Shown in pieces: positions 15,753-24,846 of a stretch of DNA of 64,000 bases. Below the pieces are notes generated by a model. That model was not told where the DNA came from. It saw nothing but the letters and a program-made list of their open reading frames with translations, and searched no databases. The stretch's first letter is position 1, and each line of letters begins with the position of its first letter. The stretch spans positions 62,001 through 126,000 of the forward strand of contig NZ_JAATEN010000008.1 of the NCBI RefSeq assembly GCF_012034935.1, read 5' to 3'. This DNA comes from Streptomyces zingiberis. GTDB taxonomy: Bacteria > Actinomycetota > Actinomycetes > Streptomycetales > Streptomycetaceae. A program made the translations under genes and the position numbers.

Positions 15753-18614
15753 ATGCGACGGTGGATCCCGCGTTCCCGCAACCGTGCCGCACGGCGACCG
15801 CGCCGCGCCCTTACCCTCACCGCGCTGCTCGCCCTCGGCGCGGGGCTGCTCTCCCCGCCCGCCGCCGCGGCGGGCGGCACCCCCGCCACCCCGGCCGAGA
15901 CCACCACGGCCACTGCGGCAGGCACCGGGGACCACTGCGGCGGTCAGTGCTCCGACATCCTGCCGCCCGGCGCCGACGGCAACGCCACCCTCGCCGAGAT
16001 CCTCGCCCACCGGGTGCTCGGGACCCGTCCCGCGCACAGCTCCGACCAGCTCGGCCCGTACGACGGCCTGGTCGCCGGCTACCCGTCCCTCACCGACTCC
16101 GGGCTCCAGGAGTTCTTCAACGACGCCTCCTTCGGCGTCCCGGAGGGCCAGGTCGCCTCCGTCACCCGGCCCCGGGCGGACGTGACGATCACCCGGGACA
16201 AGAAGACCGGCGTCCCGCACATCCAGGGCACCACCCGCGAGGGCACCGAGTTCGGCGCGGGGTACGCCGCCGCGCAGGACCGGCTCTGGCTGATGGACCT
16301 CTTCCGCCACATCGGCCGCGGCGAGCTCACCCCCTTCGCCGGTGGCGCCGCCGGCAACCAGGAGCTGGAGCAGCAGTTCTGGCCGCAGGCCCCGTACACC
16401 GAGGCCGACCTCCGGGCGCAGATCGACCGCATCGCCGCCGCCGGCGAGCGCGGGGCGCAGGCCATGGCCGACGCCCAGGCGTACCTCGACGGCATCAACG
16501 CCTACATCGAGAAGTCCAGGAAGGGCCGCTACTTCCCCGGCGAGTACGTCCTCACCGGCCACGTGGACGCCGTCACCAACCTCGGCACCATCGAGAAGTT
16601 CCAGCTGACCGACATGGTGGCGCTCGCCTCCGTCATCGGCGCCCTCTTCGGCGGCGGCGGGGGCGGTGAGGTGGAGTCCGCGCTCGCGCTGCTCGCCGCC
16701 CAGGAGCGGTACGGCGCCGAGAAGGGCACCGAGGTCTGGGAGTCCTTCCGGCAGCGTGACGACCCCGAGGCCGTGCTCACCCTGCACGGCGGCGAGTCCT
16801 TCCCCTACGCCGGCAAACCCGCGCGGGCGCGCGGCACCGCCCTGCCCGACCCGGGCTCCGTCACCGCCGAGCCGCTGGTCCACGACCGGCAGGGCACCGC
16901 GGTGAAGGACGCCGAAGCGCCGGTGACGACCTCACCGCGCCTGCGGCCCCTGCGCGACCTGCACGGCGACGGGGTGCTGCCCGCGGACCTCTTCAGCCGG
17001 CAGCACGGTATGTCCAACGCCCTGATGGTCTCCGGCGCGCACACCGCGAGCGGCAACCCCGTCGCCGTCTTCGGCCCGCAGACCGGGTACTTCGCCCCGC
17101 AGCTGCTCATGCTCCAGGAGCTCCAGGGGCCCGGCATCAGCGCCCGCGGCGCCTCCTTCGCCGGCGTCGGCATGTATGTCCAGCTCGGCCGCGGCCAGGA
17201 CTACGCCTGGAGCGCCACCTCCGCCGGGCAGGACATCACCGACACCTACGCCGTCGAACTGTGCGAACCCGACGGCTCCGCGCCGACCACGGCGTCCGCC
17301 CACTACCGGAACCACGGCGCCTGCGAGCCGATGGAGAAGCTGGAGAAGCGGAACGCCTGGAAGCCCTCGCTCGCCGACTCCACGGCCAAGGGCTCCTACC
17401 GGATGCAGGTGTACCGGACGGACTACGGCATCGTCACCCACCGGGCGACGGTGGACGGCGAACCGGTGGCCTTCACGTCCCTGCGCTCCACCTACCGCCA
17501 CGAGGCCGAGTCCATCATCGGCTTCCAGATGTTCAACGACCCCGGCTACGTGACGGACGCCGCGTCGTTCCAGCGCGCGGCCGGGCACGTCAACTACACC
17601 TTCAACTGGTTCTACGCCGACTCCCGCGACACGGCCTATTTCAACAGCGGCACCAACCCGGTGCGCGCCGAGGGGGTGGACGCCTCCCTGCCGGTCCGGG
17701 CGGAGGCGGCCTACGCGTGGCGGGACTTCGAGCCGCGGGACAACACCGCCCGCTACACCCCGGACGCCGAGCACCCGCGCTCCGTCAACCAGGACTACTA
17801 CATCTCCTGGAACAACCGGCAGGCGAAGGGGTACGCCGCGGCGAAGTTCGGCGACGGCTCGGTGCACCGCGGCGACCTGCTCGACAGCCGGGTGAAACGC
17901 CTCGTCGGCAAGGGCGGGGTGACCCGCGCCTCGCTCACCCGTGCCATGGCCGAGGCGGGCGTCACCGACCTGCGCGGCGAGAAGGTGCTGCCCCTGCTGC
18001 TGCGGGCCGTGCGCGGCGGGAGCGTGAGCGACCCGGCGGCAGCCGAGGCCGTGCAGTCCCTGGAGTCCTGGGTGGACGCCGGTGCCAGGCGCAAGGAGAC
18101 GAGCGCCGGTTCGCGCGTCTACGGCCACGCGGAGGCCATCCGGATCATGGACGCCTGGTGGCCGCTGCTCGTCGAGGCCCAGTTCGCCCCCGGCCTCGGC
18201 GACGGCCTCTACGACGCGCTCCGCGCCAAGCTGCCGCCGGACGAGCCGCCCTCGGCGAGCCACGGCGCGACGGGCGGGCACGCGGGCTCGGCCTTCCTCG
18301 CCGGCTGGTGGAGCTATGTCGACAAGGACCTCCGCGCGGTGCTCGGTGAGGAGGTCCGGGGCCCGCTGGCGGCGGAGTTCTGCGGCGGCGGGGACGCGTC
18401 CGCCTGCCGGGAGACGCTGCTCACCACCCTCACCCGGGCGGCGGCCACCCCGGCGGCGCAGGTCTACCCGGGTGACGAGCACTGCGAGGCCGGTGACCAG
18501 TGGTGCGCCGACGCCCTGGTCCACCGCCCGCTGGGCGGTCTGACCCACGCGACCGTCAACTGGCAGAACCGGCCCACCTACCAGCAGGTCGTGGAGTTCC
18601 CCGGCCGCCGCTGA
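15753..18614 (+). CDS. Secreted penicillin acylase-family (S45) Ntn-hydrolase
   Basis: 953-residue precursor of a heterodimeric amidase. Signal peptide about 1-40 (Arg-rich start, LLALGAGLLSPPAAAA). Alpha-chain region contains TRDKKTGVPHIQG and GAGYAAAQDRLW. Autocatalytic cleavage should expose Ser421 in HGMSNALMVSG as N-terminal nucleophile of the beta chain. Such Streptomyces enzymes cleave acyl chains from aculeacin, penicillin V or acyl-homoserine lactones, but specificity cannot be read. AAGGAG 5 nt before the ATG decides the start. Cys-rich C-terminus suggests extracellular disulfides. Convergent with the NamZ gene, sharing a terminator. Confidence 0.9.
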   Translation: MRRWIPRSRNRAARRPRRALTLTALLALGAGLLSPPAAAAGGTPATPAETTTATAAGTGDHCGGQCSDILPPGADGNATLAEILAHRVLGTRPAHSSDQLGPYDGLVAGYPSLTDSGLQEFFNDASFGVPEGQVASVTRPRADVTITRDKKTGVPHIQGTTREGTEFGAGYAAAQDRLWLMDLFRHIGRGELTPFAGGAAGNQELEQQFWPQAPYTEADLRAQIDRIAAAGERGAQAMADAQAYLDGINAYIEKSRKGRYFPGEYVLTGHVDAVTNLGTIEKFQLTDMVALASVIGALFGGGGGGEVESALALLAAQERYGAEKGTEVWESFRQRDDPEAVLTLHGGESFPYAGKPARARGTALPDPGSVTAEPLVHDRQGTAVKDAEAPVTTSPRLRPLRDLHGDGVLPADLFSRQHGMSNALMVSGAHTASGNPVAVFGPQTGYFAPQLLMLQELQGPGISARGASFAGVGMYVQLGRGQDYAWSATSAGQDITDTYAVELCEPDGSAPTTASAHYRNHGACEPMEKLEKRNAWKPSLADSTAKGSYRMQVYRTDYGIVTHRATVDGEPVAFTSLRSTYRHEAESIIGFQMFNDPGYVTDAASFQRAAGHVNYTFNWFYADSRDTAYFNSGTNPVRAEGVDASLPVRAEAAYAWRDFEPRDNTARYTPDAEHPRSVNQDYYISWNNRQAKGYAAAKFGDGSVHRGDLLDSRVKRLVGKGGVTRASLTRAMAEAGVTDLRGEKVLPLLLRAVRGGSVSDPAAAEAVQSLESWVDAGARRKETSAGSRVYGHAEAIRIMDAWWPLLVEAQFAPGLGDGLYDALRAKLPPDEPPSASHGATGGHAGSAFLAGWWSYVDKDLRAVLGEEVRGPLAAEFCGGGDASACRETLLTTLTRAAATPAAQVYPGDEHCEAGDQWCADALVHRPLGGLTHATVNWQNRPTYQQVVEFPGRR

Positions 18615-18631
18615 CGGCCGCCCGCGGCGGG

Positions 18632-18660
18632 CGGCGGCCGGTCTCCCCGGCCGGCCGCCG
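18632..18660. terminator. Bidirectional hairpin between convergent genes
   Basis: CGGCGGCCGG (18632-18641) pairs perfectly with CCGGCCGCCG (18651-18660) around a 9-nt loop, 18 nt after the acylase stop and 36 nt after the NamZ stop. Confidence 0.65.
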
Positions 18661-18696
18661 CACCGCTCCGGGACCGGCGGGCCCCGCGCCGGCCCG

Positions 18697-19980
18697 TCAG
18701 TCCCGGTAGAGGAGGTGCTCCCGGCGGAGCCGGCGGAAGGCGGCCAGTTCCTCCCGCCAGCCCGCCACCACCTCGTCGGTGCCGGCGCCCCGGTCGATCG
18801 CGGTACGGACCCAGGTGGAGCCGGTCAGCTTGTCGATCCACCCGTCGGAGCGCCAGGCGAAGCCGTCCCACACCCGCCGGGCGGTGACCAGCAGCCCGAT
18901 CCCCGTCCGTACCGGGTCGAACGCCGCCCGGTCGTGGACGTGGAGCTGCACCCCGCCGGCGGTGTCCCCCGCGAACTTGGAGAACACCGGCTGGAAGTAC
19001 GCCTCCCGGAACCTCACGCCCGGCAGCTCCAGCCCGTTCGCCGCCTCGGCCCAGCGGCGGTCGATCCCCTCGGCGCCCAGCAGTTCGAAGGGGCGGGTGG
19101 TGCCGCGCCCCTCCGACAGATTGGTGCCCTCGAACAGGCAGGTGCCCGGGTAGACCAGCGCCGTGTCCGGGGTGGGCATGTTGGGGCTCGGCGGCACCCA
19201 GGGCAGCCCCGTCGTGTCGAAGAAGTCCCCGCGGCGCCAGCCCGACATCCGGACCACGTCCAGCTCCGCCGCGCGGCCCGCGGCCTCGGGGACGAACTCC
19301 GCGTTGAACAGCAGCGCCAGCTCACCCACCGTCATGCCGTGCGCCTGCGCGATCGGTTCCCGGCCGACGAAGGTCGCGAACTCCTTGTGGAGCACCGGCC
19401 CGGCCGCCGCCCGCCCGCTCACCGGGTTCGGCCGGTCCAGCACCACGAGGCGCTTCCCCGCGAGGACGGCGGCCACCATGCAGTCGTACAGCGTCCAGAT
19501 GTAGGTGTAGAAGCGGGCGCCGGCGTCCTGGATGTCGAAGACCACCGTGTCCACCCCGGACGCGGTCAGGACGCCGGCCAGCTCCTGACCGCTCTTGAGG
19601 TAGGTGTCGTACACCGGCAGCCCCGTCGCCGGGTCCTCGAAGCGGCCCTCGGAGCCGCCCGCCTGCGCCGTTCCGCGGAAGCCGTGTTCCGGGCCGAAGA
19701 CGGCCGTCAGGTCCACCCGTTCGTCGGCGTGCATGACGTCCACCAGGTGGCGCAGGTCCGCGGTGACCCCGGTGGGGTTGGTGACGACGCCGACCCGCTG
19801 CCCCGCCAGCGCCGCGTACCCCGCGGCCGCCAGCCGGTCGAAGCCCGTGCGCACCCGGCCCCGCGCCCGGGGCGCCGGCTCCGCGGCCCCGGTGGCCGCC
19901 GCCGCGCCGGCGGCCGGCGCCGTAGCCGCCGCTCCGGCCGCCCCCGCGGCCGTCAGCAGATTCCTCCGGGACAGGGACAT
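18697..19980 (-). CDS. namZ: Exported DUF1343 exo-beta-N-acetylmuramidase, NamZ type (GH171)
   Basis: 427 aa. Tat-type signal at 1-35 (MSLSRRNLLTAAGAAG). Body matches the NamZ/YbbC family: RVGVVTNPTGVTADLRHLVD, AVFGPEHGFRG with catalytic-site Glu, PVYDTYLKSGQ, FDIQDAGARFYTYIWTL, LDRPNPVSG, PSPNMPTPDTALVYPGTCLFEG and FEGTNLSEGRGT. Family members release MurNAc from the non-reducing end of peptidoglycan fragments. GGAGG 6 nt before the ATG. Monocistronic. Role in wall recycling or scavenging inferred from family. Confidence 0.88.
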   Translation of the reverse strand: MSLSRRNLLTAAGAAGAAATAPAAGAAAATGAAEPAPRARGRVRTGFDRLAAAGYAALAGQRVGVVTNPTGVTADLRHLVDVMHADERVDLTAVFGPEHGFRGTAQAGGSEGRFEDPATGLPVYDTYLKSGQELAGVLTASGVDTVVFDIQDAGARFYTYIWTLYDCMVAAVLAGKRLVVLDRPNPVSGRAAAGPVLHKEFATFVGREPIAQAHGMTVGELALLFNAEFVPEAAGRAAELDVVRMSGWRRGDFFDTTGLPWVPPSPNMPTPDTALVYPGTCLFEGTNLSEGRGTTRPFELLGAEGIDRRWAEAANGLELPGVRFREAYFQPVFSKFAGDTAGGVQLHVHDRAAFDPVRTGIGLLVTARRVWDGFAWRSDGWIDKLTGSTWVRTAIDRGAGTDEVVAGWREELAAFRRLRREHLLYRD

Positions 19981-20331
19981 CCGGCACCTCCGGGCTCGGC
20001 GGAGCCGGGACGCGGCGGAACCGTCCCGGCGACTGCGCTGTGCACCGGCACGCTAACCCGCGGGACCGCCGCGCGGAACGACCCCGGCGGCGGCCGGTCC
20101 CCGCCGCGCCCGGCCCGGGCCACGGACGGGCGACGCGGCCACCGGGCACGGCGGGGAGCCGCGCGGGCCGGTGGGCCCGGTGGGCCCGGCCCCCGGGCGC
20201 GGGGCGGCCCGCCGCGGCGGTGGGGACCGGCCGGGCGCCGGGCGGGAGGCGGGCAGTGGGAAGATCCTGCGACGGGAGCCGCGCGCCGGGCCCCACGCGG
20301 TGCGCCGGGTGCCGGGCCGCGCGTCCGGCGG

Positions 20332-20365
20332 CCCACGGTGAACCACGGCCCACGGTGAACCACGG
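20332..20365. repeat. 17-bp tandem direct repeat before the TetR gene
   Basis: Two exact head-to-tail copies of a 17-bp unit carrying CCACGG twice (CCCACGGTGAACCACGG), about 75 bp upstream of the TetR start. Spacing of the four CCACGG boxes is regular, so it could be a regulator-binding array. The rest of the 19981-20440 gap shows no gene. Confidence 0.6.
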
Positions 20366-20440
20366 CGCGGTGGTCCCGCCGCGCGCCCCGTGCGGCACCA
20401 TCGACACGGGAACGACGCACAGAGAGGCAAGGTGGCGGTG

Positions 20441-21034
20441 ATGGCCCCAACGACGGAAGGCGGCGGAAGACCCGTTCCGCAGCGGCTGCTGGCCGCGGCC
20501 ACCCGCCTGTTCGCGGAGCGCGGCTACGACCGGACGTCCGTCCAGGACATCGTCGAGGCCGCCGGGGTGACCAAGGGCGCCCTGTACCACTACTTCGGTT
20601 CCAAGGACGACCTGCTGCACGAGATCTACGGCCGGCTCCTCCGCCTCCAGCAGGAGCGGCTGGACGCCTTCGCCGACGCCGACGGGCCGGTGGCGGAGCG
20701 GCTGCGGGCCGCGGCGGCCGACGTGGTCGTCACCACCCTGGAACACCTGGACGACGCCACCATCTTCTCCCGCTCGATGCACCAGCTCTCCCCGGAGAAG
20801 AACCGCCAGGTACGCGCGGAACGGCGCCGCTACCACGAGCGGTTCCGCGCCCTGGTCGAGGAGGGCGGGCGTACCGGGGAGTTCTCCACGGCCACTCCGG
20901 CCGATCTGGTCGTCGACTACCACTTCGGGTCGGTCCACCACCTGGTCACCTGGTACCGGCCGGACGGCCCGCTGACCCCGCGTGAGGTCGCCGACCACCT
21001 CGCCGACCTGCTGCTGCGCGCCCTGCGCCCCTAG
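20441..21034 (+). CDS. TetR-family regulator (fatty-acid/acyl-CoA type)
   Basis: 197 aa. DNA-binding domain residues 10-60 (LLAAATRLFAERGYDRTSVQ, DIVEAAGVTKGALYHYFGSK), ligand domain to the end. Faces convergently the acyl-CoA dehydrogenase/phosphotransferase pair, which it probably regulates; the promoter of that pair carries an ACCGACTGGTCGG-type inverted repeat common at TetR-controlled acyl-CoA genes in actinomycetes. ATG at 20441 preceded by AAGGTGG; an upstream in-frame GTG (20432) is possible. Confidence 0.87.
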   Translation: MAPTTEGGGRPVPQRLLAAATRLFAERGYDRTSVQDIVEAAGVTKGALYHYFGSKDDLLHEIYGRLLRLQQERLDAFADADGPVAERLRAAAADVVVTTLEHLDDATIFSRSMHQLSPEKNRQVRAERRRYHERFRALVEEGGRTGEFSTATPADLVVDYHFGSVHHLVTWYRPDGPLTPREVADHLADLLLRALRP

Positions 21035-21238
21035 GACGCGCCGGCGCGCCGACGCGAAGGCGCCGCCCGGCGCCGCCCGGAGCCTCCCGGAGCCGGTGGA
21101 CGGGCCGGGGGACCGGGGCACGACGGCCCGCCGGGCGCCGGACGCACGGCCGCGGGGGTGCCGCCGGTTCCCCGGCCGGTCCGCGCCGCACGCCCGGCGG
21201 CTCTCCCGGGCCTGTCCGGCGGCCGGGCCCGTCCGCCC

Positions 21239-22456
21239 TCAGCCGGTGTGGCGCCGGATCTCCCGCCGGGCCAGGGAGCGCTGGTGCACCTCGTCCGGCC
21301 CGTCCGCGAGCCGCAGCGTCCGGGCCGCCGCCCACAGCTCCGCCAGGGGGGTGTCCTGGCTGACCCCGGCGGCGCCGTGCAGCTGCACCGCCCGGTCCAG
21401 GATGTCCACCACCGTGCGCGGGGTGGCGATCTTGATGGCCTGGATCTCGGTGTGCGCCCCCCGGTTGCCGGCGGTGTCCATCAGCCAGGCGGTCTTCAGC
21501 ACCAGCAGCCGGAGCTGTTCCACCGACACCCGCGCGTCCGCGATCCACGCCCGGACGACGCCCTGGTCGGCCAGCGGACGGCCGAAGGCCGTACGGGAGA
21601 CCGCGCGCCGGCACATCAGCTCGATCGCCCGTTCGGCCATGCCGATCAGCCGCATGCAGTGGTGGATCCGGCCCGGGCCGAGCCGGGCCTGGGCGATGGC
21701 GAAGCCGCCGCCCTCCTCGCCGACCAGATGCGACACGGGCACCCGGACCCGGTCGAAGACCACCTCGGCGTGGCCGCCGTGGTACTCGTCCTCGTAGCCG
21801 TAGACCCGCATCGCCCGGCGGATCTCGACGCCCGGGGTGTCCCGGGGGACCAGCACCATGGACTGGCGGCGGCGGACGTCGGCGCCGCCGGGGTCGGTCT
21901 GCCCCATCACCACCAGGATCCGGCAGTCGGGGTGGAGCGCCCCGGAGATGTACCACTTGCGGCCGGTGATCACATAGCTGTCGCCGTCCCGTTCGATGCG
22001 GGTGGCCACATTGGTGGCGTCGGAGGAGGCCACCTCGGGCTCGGTCATCGCGAAGGCCGAGCGGATCTCCCCGGCGAGCAGCGGTTCCAGCCACCGCCTC
22101 CGCTGCTCCTCGCTGCCGAACTCGGCCAGCAGCTCCATGTTGCCGGTGTCCGGGGCGGCGCAGTTGAGCGCGGTGGGGGCGAGCTGCGGGCTCCGGCCGG
22201 TGATCTCGGCGAGCGGCGCGTACCGCAGGTTGCTGAGCCCCGCCCCGTACCGCTCGCCGGGCAGGAACAGGTTCCACAGGCCCCGGCGGCGCGCCTCGGC
22301 CTTCAGCTCCTCCACCACCGGCGGCACGGCCCAGCGGTCACCCTGCCGGGCGCGCTGCTCCGCCGCCGTACGCTCCGCCGGGTACACGTGCTCGTCCATG
22401 AACTCCAGGAGCCGGGCGCGGAGTTCCTCGGTACGGGCGTCGAACGCGAAGTCCAC
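21239..22456 (-). CDS. Acyl-CoA dehydrogenase (ACAD10/11-like)
   Basis: 405 aa FAD-dependent dehydrogenase of fatty-acyl-CoAs. Starts MDFAFDARTEELRARL, contains FAD/substrate segments SAFAMTEPEVASSDATN, ITGRKWYISGA, and the QLHGAAGVSQDTPLAELW block at the C-terminus. Sits 3 nt downstream of a phosphotransferase gene, the same pairing that is fused in eukaryotic ACAD10/11, whose bacterial relatives act on 4-hydroxy fatty acids after phosphorylation. GTG start. Complete. Confidence 0.92.
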   Translation of the reverse strand: MDFAFDARTEELRARLLEFMDEHVYPAERTAAEQRARQGDRWAVPPVVEELKAEARRRGLWNLFLPGERYGAGLSNLRYAPLAEITGRSPQLAPTALNCAAPDTGNMELLAEFGSEEQRRRWLEPLLAGEIRSAFAMTEPEVASSDATNVATRIERDGDSYVITGRKWYISGALHPDCRILVVMGQTDPGGADVRRRQSMVLVPRDTPGVEIRRAMRVYGYEDEYHGGHAEVVFDRVRVPVSHLVGEEGGGFAIAQARLGPGRIHHCMRLIGMAERAIELMCRRAVSRTAFGRPLADQGVVRAWIADARVSVEQLRLLVLKTAWLMDTAGNRGAHTEIQAIKIATPRTVVDILDRAVQLHGAAGVSQDTPLAELWAAARTLRLADGPDEVHQRSLARREIRRHTG

Positions 22457-22459
22457 GGG

Positions 22460-23482
22460 TCATCCCTCCCGCAGGGTGCTGAGGCCCTGCTCGACGAAGA
22501 CGGGGACGAGGGCCCCGATGCGGTCGAAGTCCGCTCCCACGGTGCGGCCGAGGGCGTGGCGGTAGTGGATCCCCTCGAGGATCACGGCGAGCTTGAAGGA
22601 GGCGAAGGCGGTGTACCAGGAGATCCGGGAGACGTCCCGGCCCGAGCGCGCCGCGTACGCCTCGGCCAGCTCGGCGGGCGTGGGGTGGCCGGGCGCGTCC
22701 CCGGTGGTGCCGACCGGGGTGCCCGGGGGGAGCCGCAGCCCGCTGTACATCATCAGCAGGCCCAGGTCGGTCAGCGGGTCGCCCAGGGTGGACATCTCCC
22801 AGTCGAGCACGGCGCGGAGGGTGTCGTCGGGTCCGATCAGGACGTTGTCCAGCCGGTAGTCGCCGTGGACCACGGCGGGGGCGGGGGAGTCCGGCAGCGC
22901 CCGGTCCAGTGCGGTGTGCAGCTCGTCGATGCCCGGCAGCTCCCGGCTGCGCGAGGCGTCGAGCTGCTTGCCCCAGCGGCGCAGCTGCCGGCCGAGGAAC
23001 CCCTGGGGCCGGCCGAAGTCCGCCAGCCCCGCCTCCACGGGGTGGACGGCGTGCAGGTCGACGAGGGTGTCCACCAGGGAGAGCACCACCCGCCGGGTGC
23101 GCTCCGGTCCCAGTTCGGCCAGCTCCTCCGGCCGCCGGTAGGGCGTGCCGTCGACGTGCTCCATGACGTAGAACGGCGCGCCGAGCACCGTCTCGTCCGG
23201 GCAGAGCAGCTCCGTCCGCGGGACGGGGACGGCCGTCCCGTGCAGCGCGCTGATCACCCGGTGCTCGCGCTCCATGTCGTGCGCGGTGTCCAGCACGTGC
23301 CCCAGGGGCGGGCGGCGGACCACCCAGCGTGAGACGCCGTCGGTGACCGCGTAGGTGAGGTTGGACCGGCCGCCCTCGATCAGCCGGGCGGTCAGCGGGC
23401 CGCGCGCCAGCCCGGGGCGGACGCGGTCCAGATGGGCCCGCAGCCGCTCCGGGTCGAGGCCGGGCGGGTGGTCCTTGCTCAT
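22460..23482 (-). CDS. APH-fold phosphotransferase partner of acyl-CoA dehydrogenase
   Basis: 340 aa kinase-like protein: substrate clamp EGGRSNLTYAVTDG near residue 38, LVDLHAVHPVEAGL, catalytic loop VVHGDYRLDNVLI and DWEMSTLGDPLTDLG metal site. By analogy with ACAD10/11 it may phosphorylate 4-hydroxyacyl-CoA before dehydration; aminoglycoside resistance is unlikely given the operon partner. ATG with AAGGAG 6 nt upstream. First gene of the operon, 58 bp downstream of an inverted-repeat operator. Confidence 0.87.
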   Translation of the reverse strand: MSKDHPPGLDPERLRAHLDRVRPGLARGPLTARLIEGGRSNLTYAVTDGVSRWVVRRPPLGHVLDTAHDMEREHRVISALHGTAVPVPRTELLCPDETVLGAPFYVMEHVDGTPYRRPEELAELGPERTRRVVLSLVDTLVDLHAVHPVEAGLADFGRPQGFLGRQLRRWGKQLDASRSRELPGIDELHTALDRALPDSPAPAVVHGDYRLDNVLIGPDDTLRAVLDWEMSTLGDPLTDLGLLMMYSGLRLPPGTPVGTTGDAPGHPTPAELAEAYAARSGRDVSRISWYTAFASFKLAVILEGIHYRHALGRTVGADFDRIGALVPVFVEQGLSTLREG

Positions 23483-23539
23483 CGCTGCTCCTTCGCCGAG
23501 GGGGCGTACCGGTGACCGGTGACGACGGGTCCCCGACAT

Positions 23540-23559
23540 CATGCCGACCAGTCGGTATG
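23540..23559. promoter_or_regulatory. TetR-type operator at the phosphotransferase/ACAD promoter
   Basis: CATGCCGAC-CA-GTCGGTATG, arms matching at 8 of 9 positions, the ACCGACTGGTCGG motif widely found before acyl-CoA dehydrogenase genes in actinomycetes. CATGAT overlapping its minus-strand right half could serve as -10. Likely bound by the TetR protein at 20441-21034. Confidence 0.6.
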
Positions 23560-23759
23560 ACGTCCAGGCCCGCCCGGGGCGGGGGCCCGGCGAGCCGGCC
23601 CGGGGCACGGCGGCCACGGCGGGCGCGTCCCATCGGCCGGTGGGCTCGCCCCGCACCGGCTCCGCGCCCGCGCGGTCCCGGTGCCCGCACGGTCTCCGTA
23701 TCCGCGCACGGCCGGTGGGGATCCGCGCTCGGCGGACCAGCCGCGGTGGGGGTCCGCGC

Positions 23760-24074
23760 TCAGCGGAGCAGCAGCGCCCCGCACACCGCCGTGGCCACGG
23801 CGCACCCCGTGGCGAGCGCCAGCGTCCGGGCCGGCGCGGCGTCCGGGCGGGGTACCGCCAGCGCCCGGATCCGGCGGTGGGCGGTGGCCAGCAGCAGCAG
23901 CCACGCCGCGGCCACCAGGGCCGCCGCGAGCAGCCCCGCCGGGTGGGCGCCCTCGCGCAGCGCCAGGCGCGCCGCCAGCAGGGCGGTCACCGAGGCCGCC
24001 AGGGTGGAGCGCCGCCAGGCGAGCCGGGTGCGCTCGGGCTGCGCCGCCGGGTCACGGGGGTGCGCCTCCGTCAC
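23760..24074 (-). CDS. DUF202 small membrane protein
   Basis: 104 aa. TRLAWRRSTLAASVTALLAA is the DUF202 signature, followed by two further hydrophobic helices (LLAAALVAAAWLLLLATA and the C-terminal LALATGCAVATAVCGALLL), so three membrane segments. GTG start overlaps the stop of the upstream DUF202 gene by 4 bp, so the two are translated together and may form a heteromer. Function unknown. Confidence 0.78.
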   Translation of the reverse strand: MTEAHPRDPAAQPERTRLAWRRSTLAASVTALLAARLALREGAHPAGLLAAALVAAAWLLLLATAHRRIRALAVPRPDAAPARTLALATGCAVATAVCGALLLR

Positions 24075-24499
24075 CGGGAGGCCCAGCCGGTGGCGACGGC
24101 GACCAGCGTGCCCGCCGCGATCAGGACCACCCCGGCCGTCAGCACCGCGGGGAACCGGGACAGGGGGAGGTCCTCGCCCCGCCGCATCGCCCGCTCCACC
24201 CGGACCCAGTGGTGTACCGCCCGCAGGGCGCAGAGCGCGCCGCTCGCCAGCAGCAGCGCGGCGAGCGCCGTCCGGAAGGAGCGGTGCAGCTCGGGCAGGA
24301 ACTGGACGACCGCGAACCCGCCGCCGATCAGCGCCAGGGCGGTGCGCAGCCAGGCGAGGAAGGTCCGTTCGTTGGCCAGGGAGAAGCGGTAGTCCGGGGT
24401 GGTGCCCTCGCCGCGGATCCGCCCGGGGGAGAGCCACAGCCGCACCGTGGCGGTCATGCCCCGCAGCCGTCCGGACGCCGTGCCTGTCACGCGGTCCAT
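24071..24499 (-). CDS. YidH-like DUF202 membrane protein
   Basis: 142 aa. Contains NERTFLAWLRTALALIGGGF (DUF202 motif), then helices at FRTALAALLLASGALCAL and FPAVLTAGVVLIAAGTLVAVA. Starts at 24499 (MDRVTG) or possibly 24457 (MTATVRL); neither has a strong ribosome site and family alignment fits both. Coupled to the second DUF202 gene. Function unknown. Confidence 0.75.
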   Translation of the reverse strand: MDRVTGTASGRLRGMTATVRLWLSPGRIRGEGTTPDYRFSLANERTFLAWLRTALALIGGGFAVVQFLPELHRSFRTALAALLLASGALCALRAVHHWVRVERAMRRGEDLPLSRFPAVLTAGVVLIAAGTLVAVATGWASR

Positions 24500-24638
24500 C
24501 CAAGCAGAGCCCGGGGCCCGGCCGGTGATCGGCCCCGCCGGGCGGCCGGGACGGGCCGGAAACAGCACGGCCGTCATGGTCCCGGGGCTGAGCTGGGGCG
24601 GGCCCCGGCGGCCGGGGGCGTGGAGGTGGCCCGTACGT

Positions 24639-24648
24639 CAACACGTTG
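24639..24648. promoter_or_regulatory. AT-rich inverted repeat in the DUF202/24.8-kb divergent region
   Basis: CAAC-AC-GTTG within a locally AT-rich stretch (24636-24660), midway between the divergent genes at 24499 and 24847. Possible operator; no well-spaced promoter hexamers found. Confidence 0.3.
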
Positions 24649-24846
24649 TAAACAAAGGCCCTTGAGGGTGGCGGACGCTGGATACGCCTTGACGCGGAGC
24701 GGTGACTAACGGTTTGCTGTCTGTGATCATCGGTGGGCGGCGACGGGGCCCGGCGGGCCGGTTCGCCGGACCGTCCGCGAGGCGCCCCGTCCGGGCGGGA
24801 AGTGGCGTGACGCCGTGGGGGCCGTGGTGGAGGAAGAGGCTCGCGG

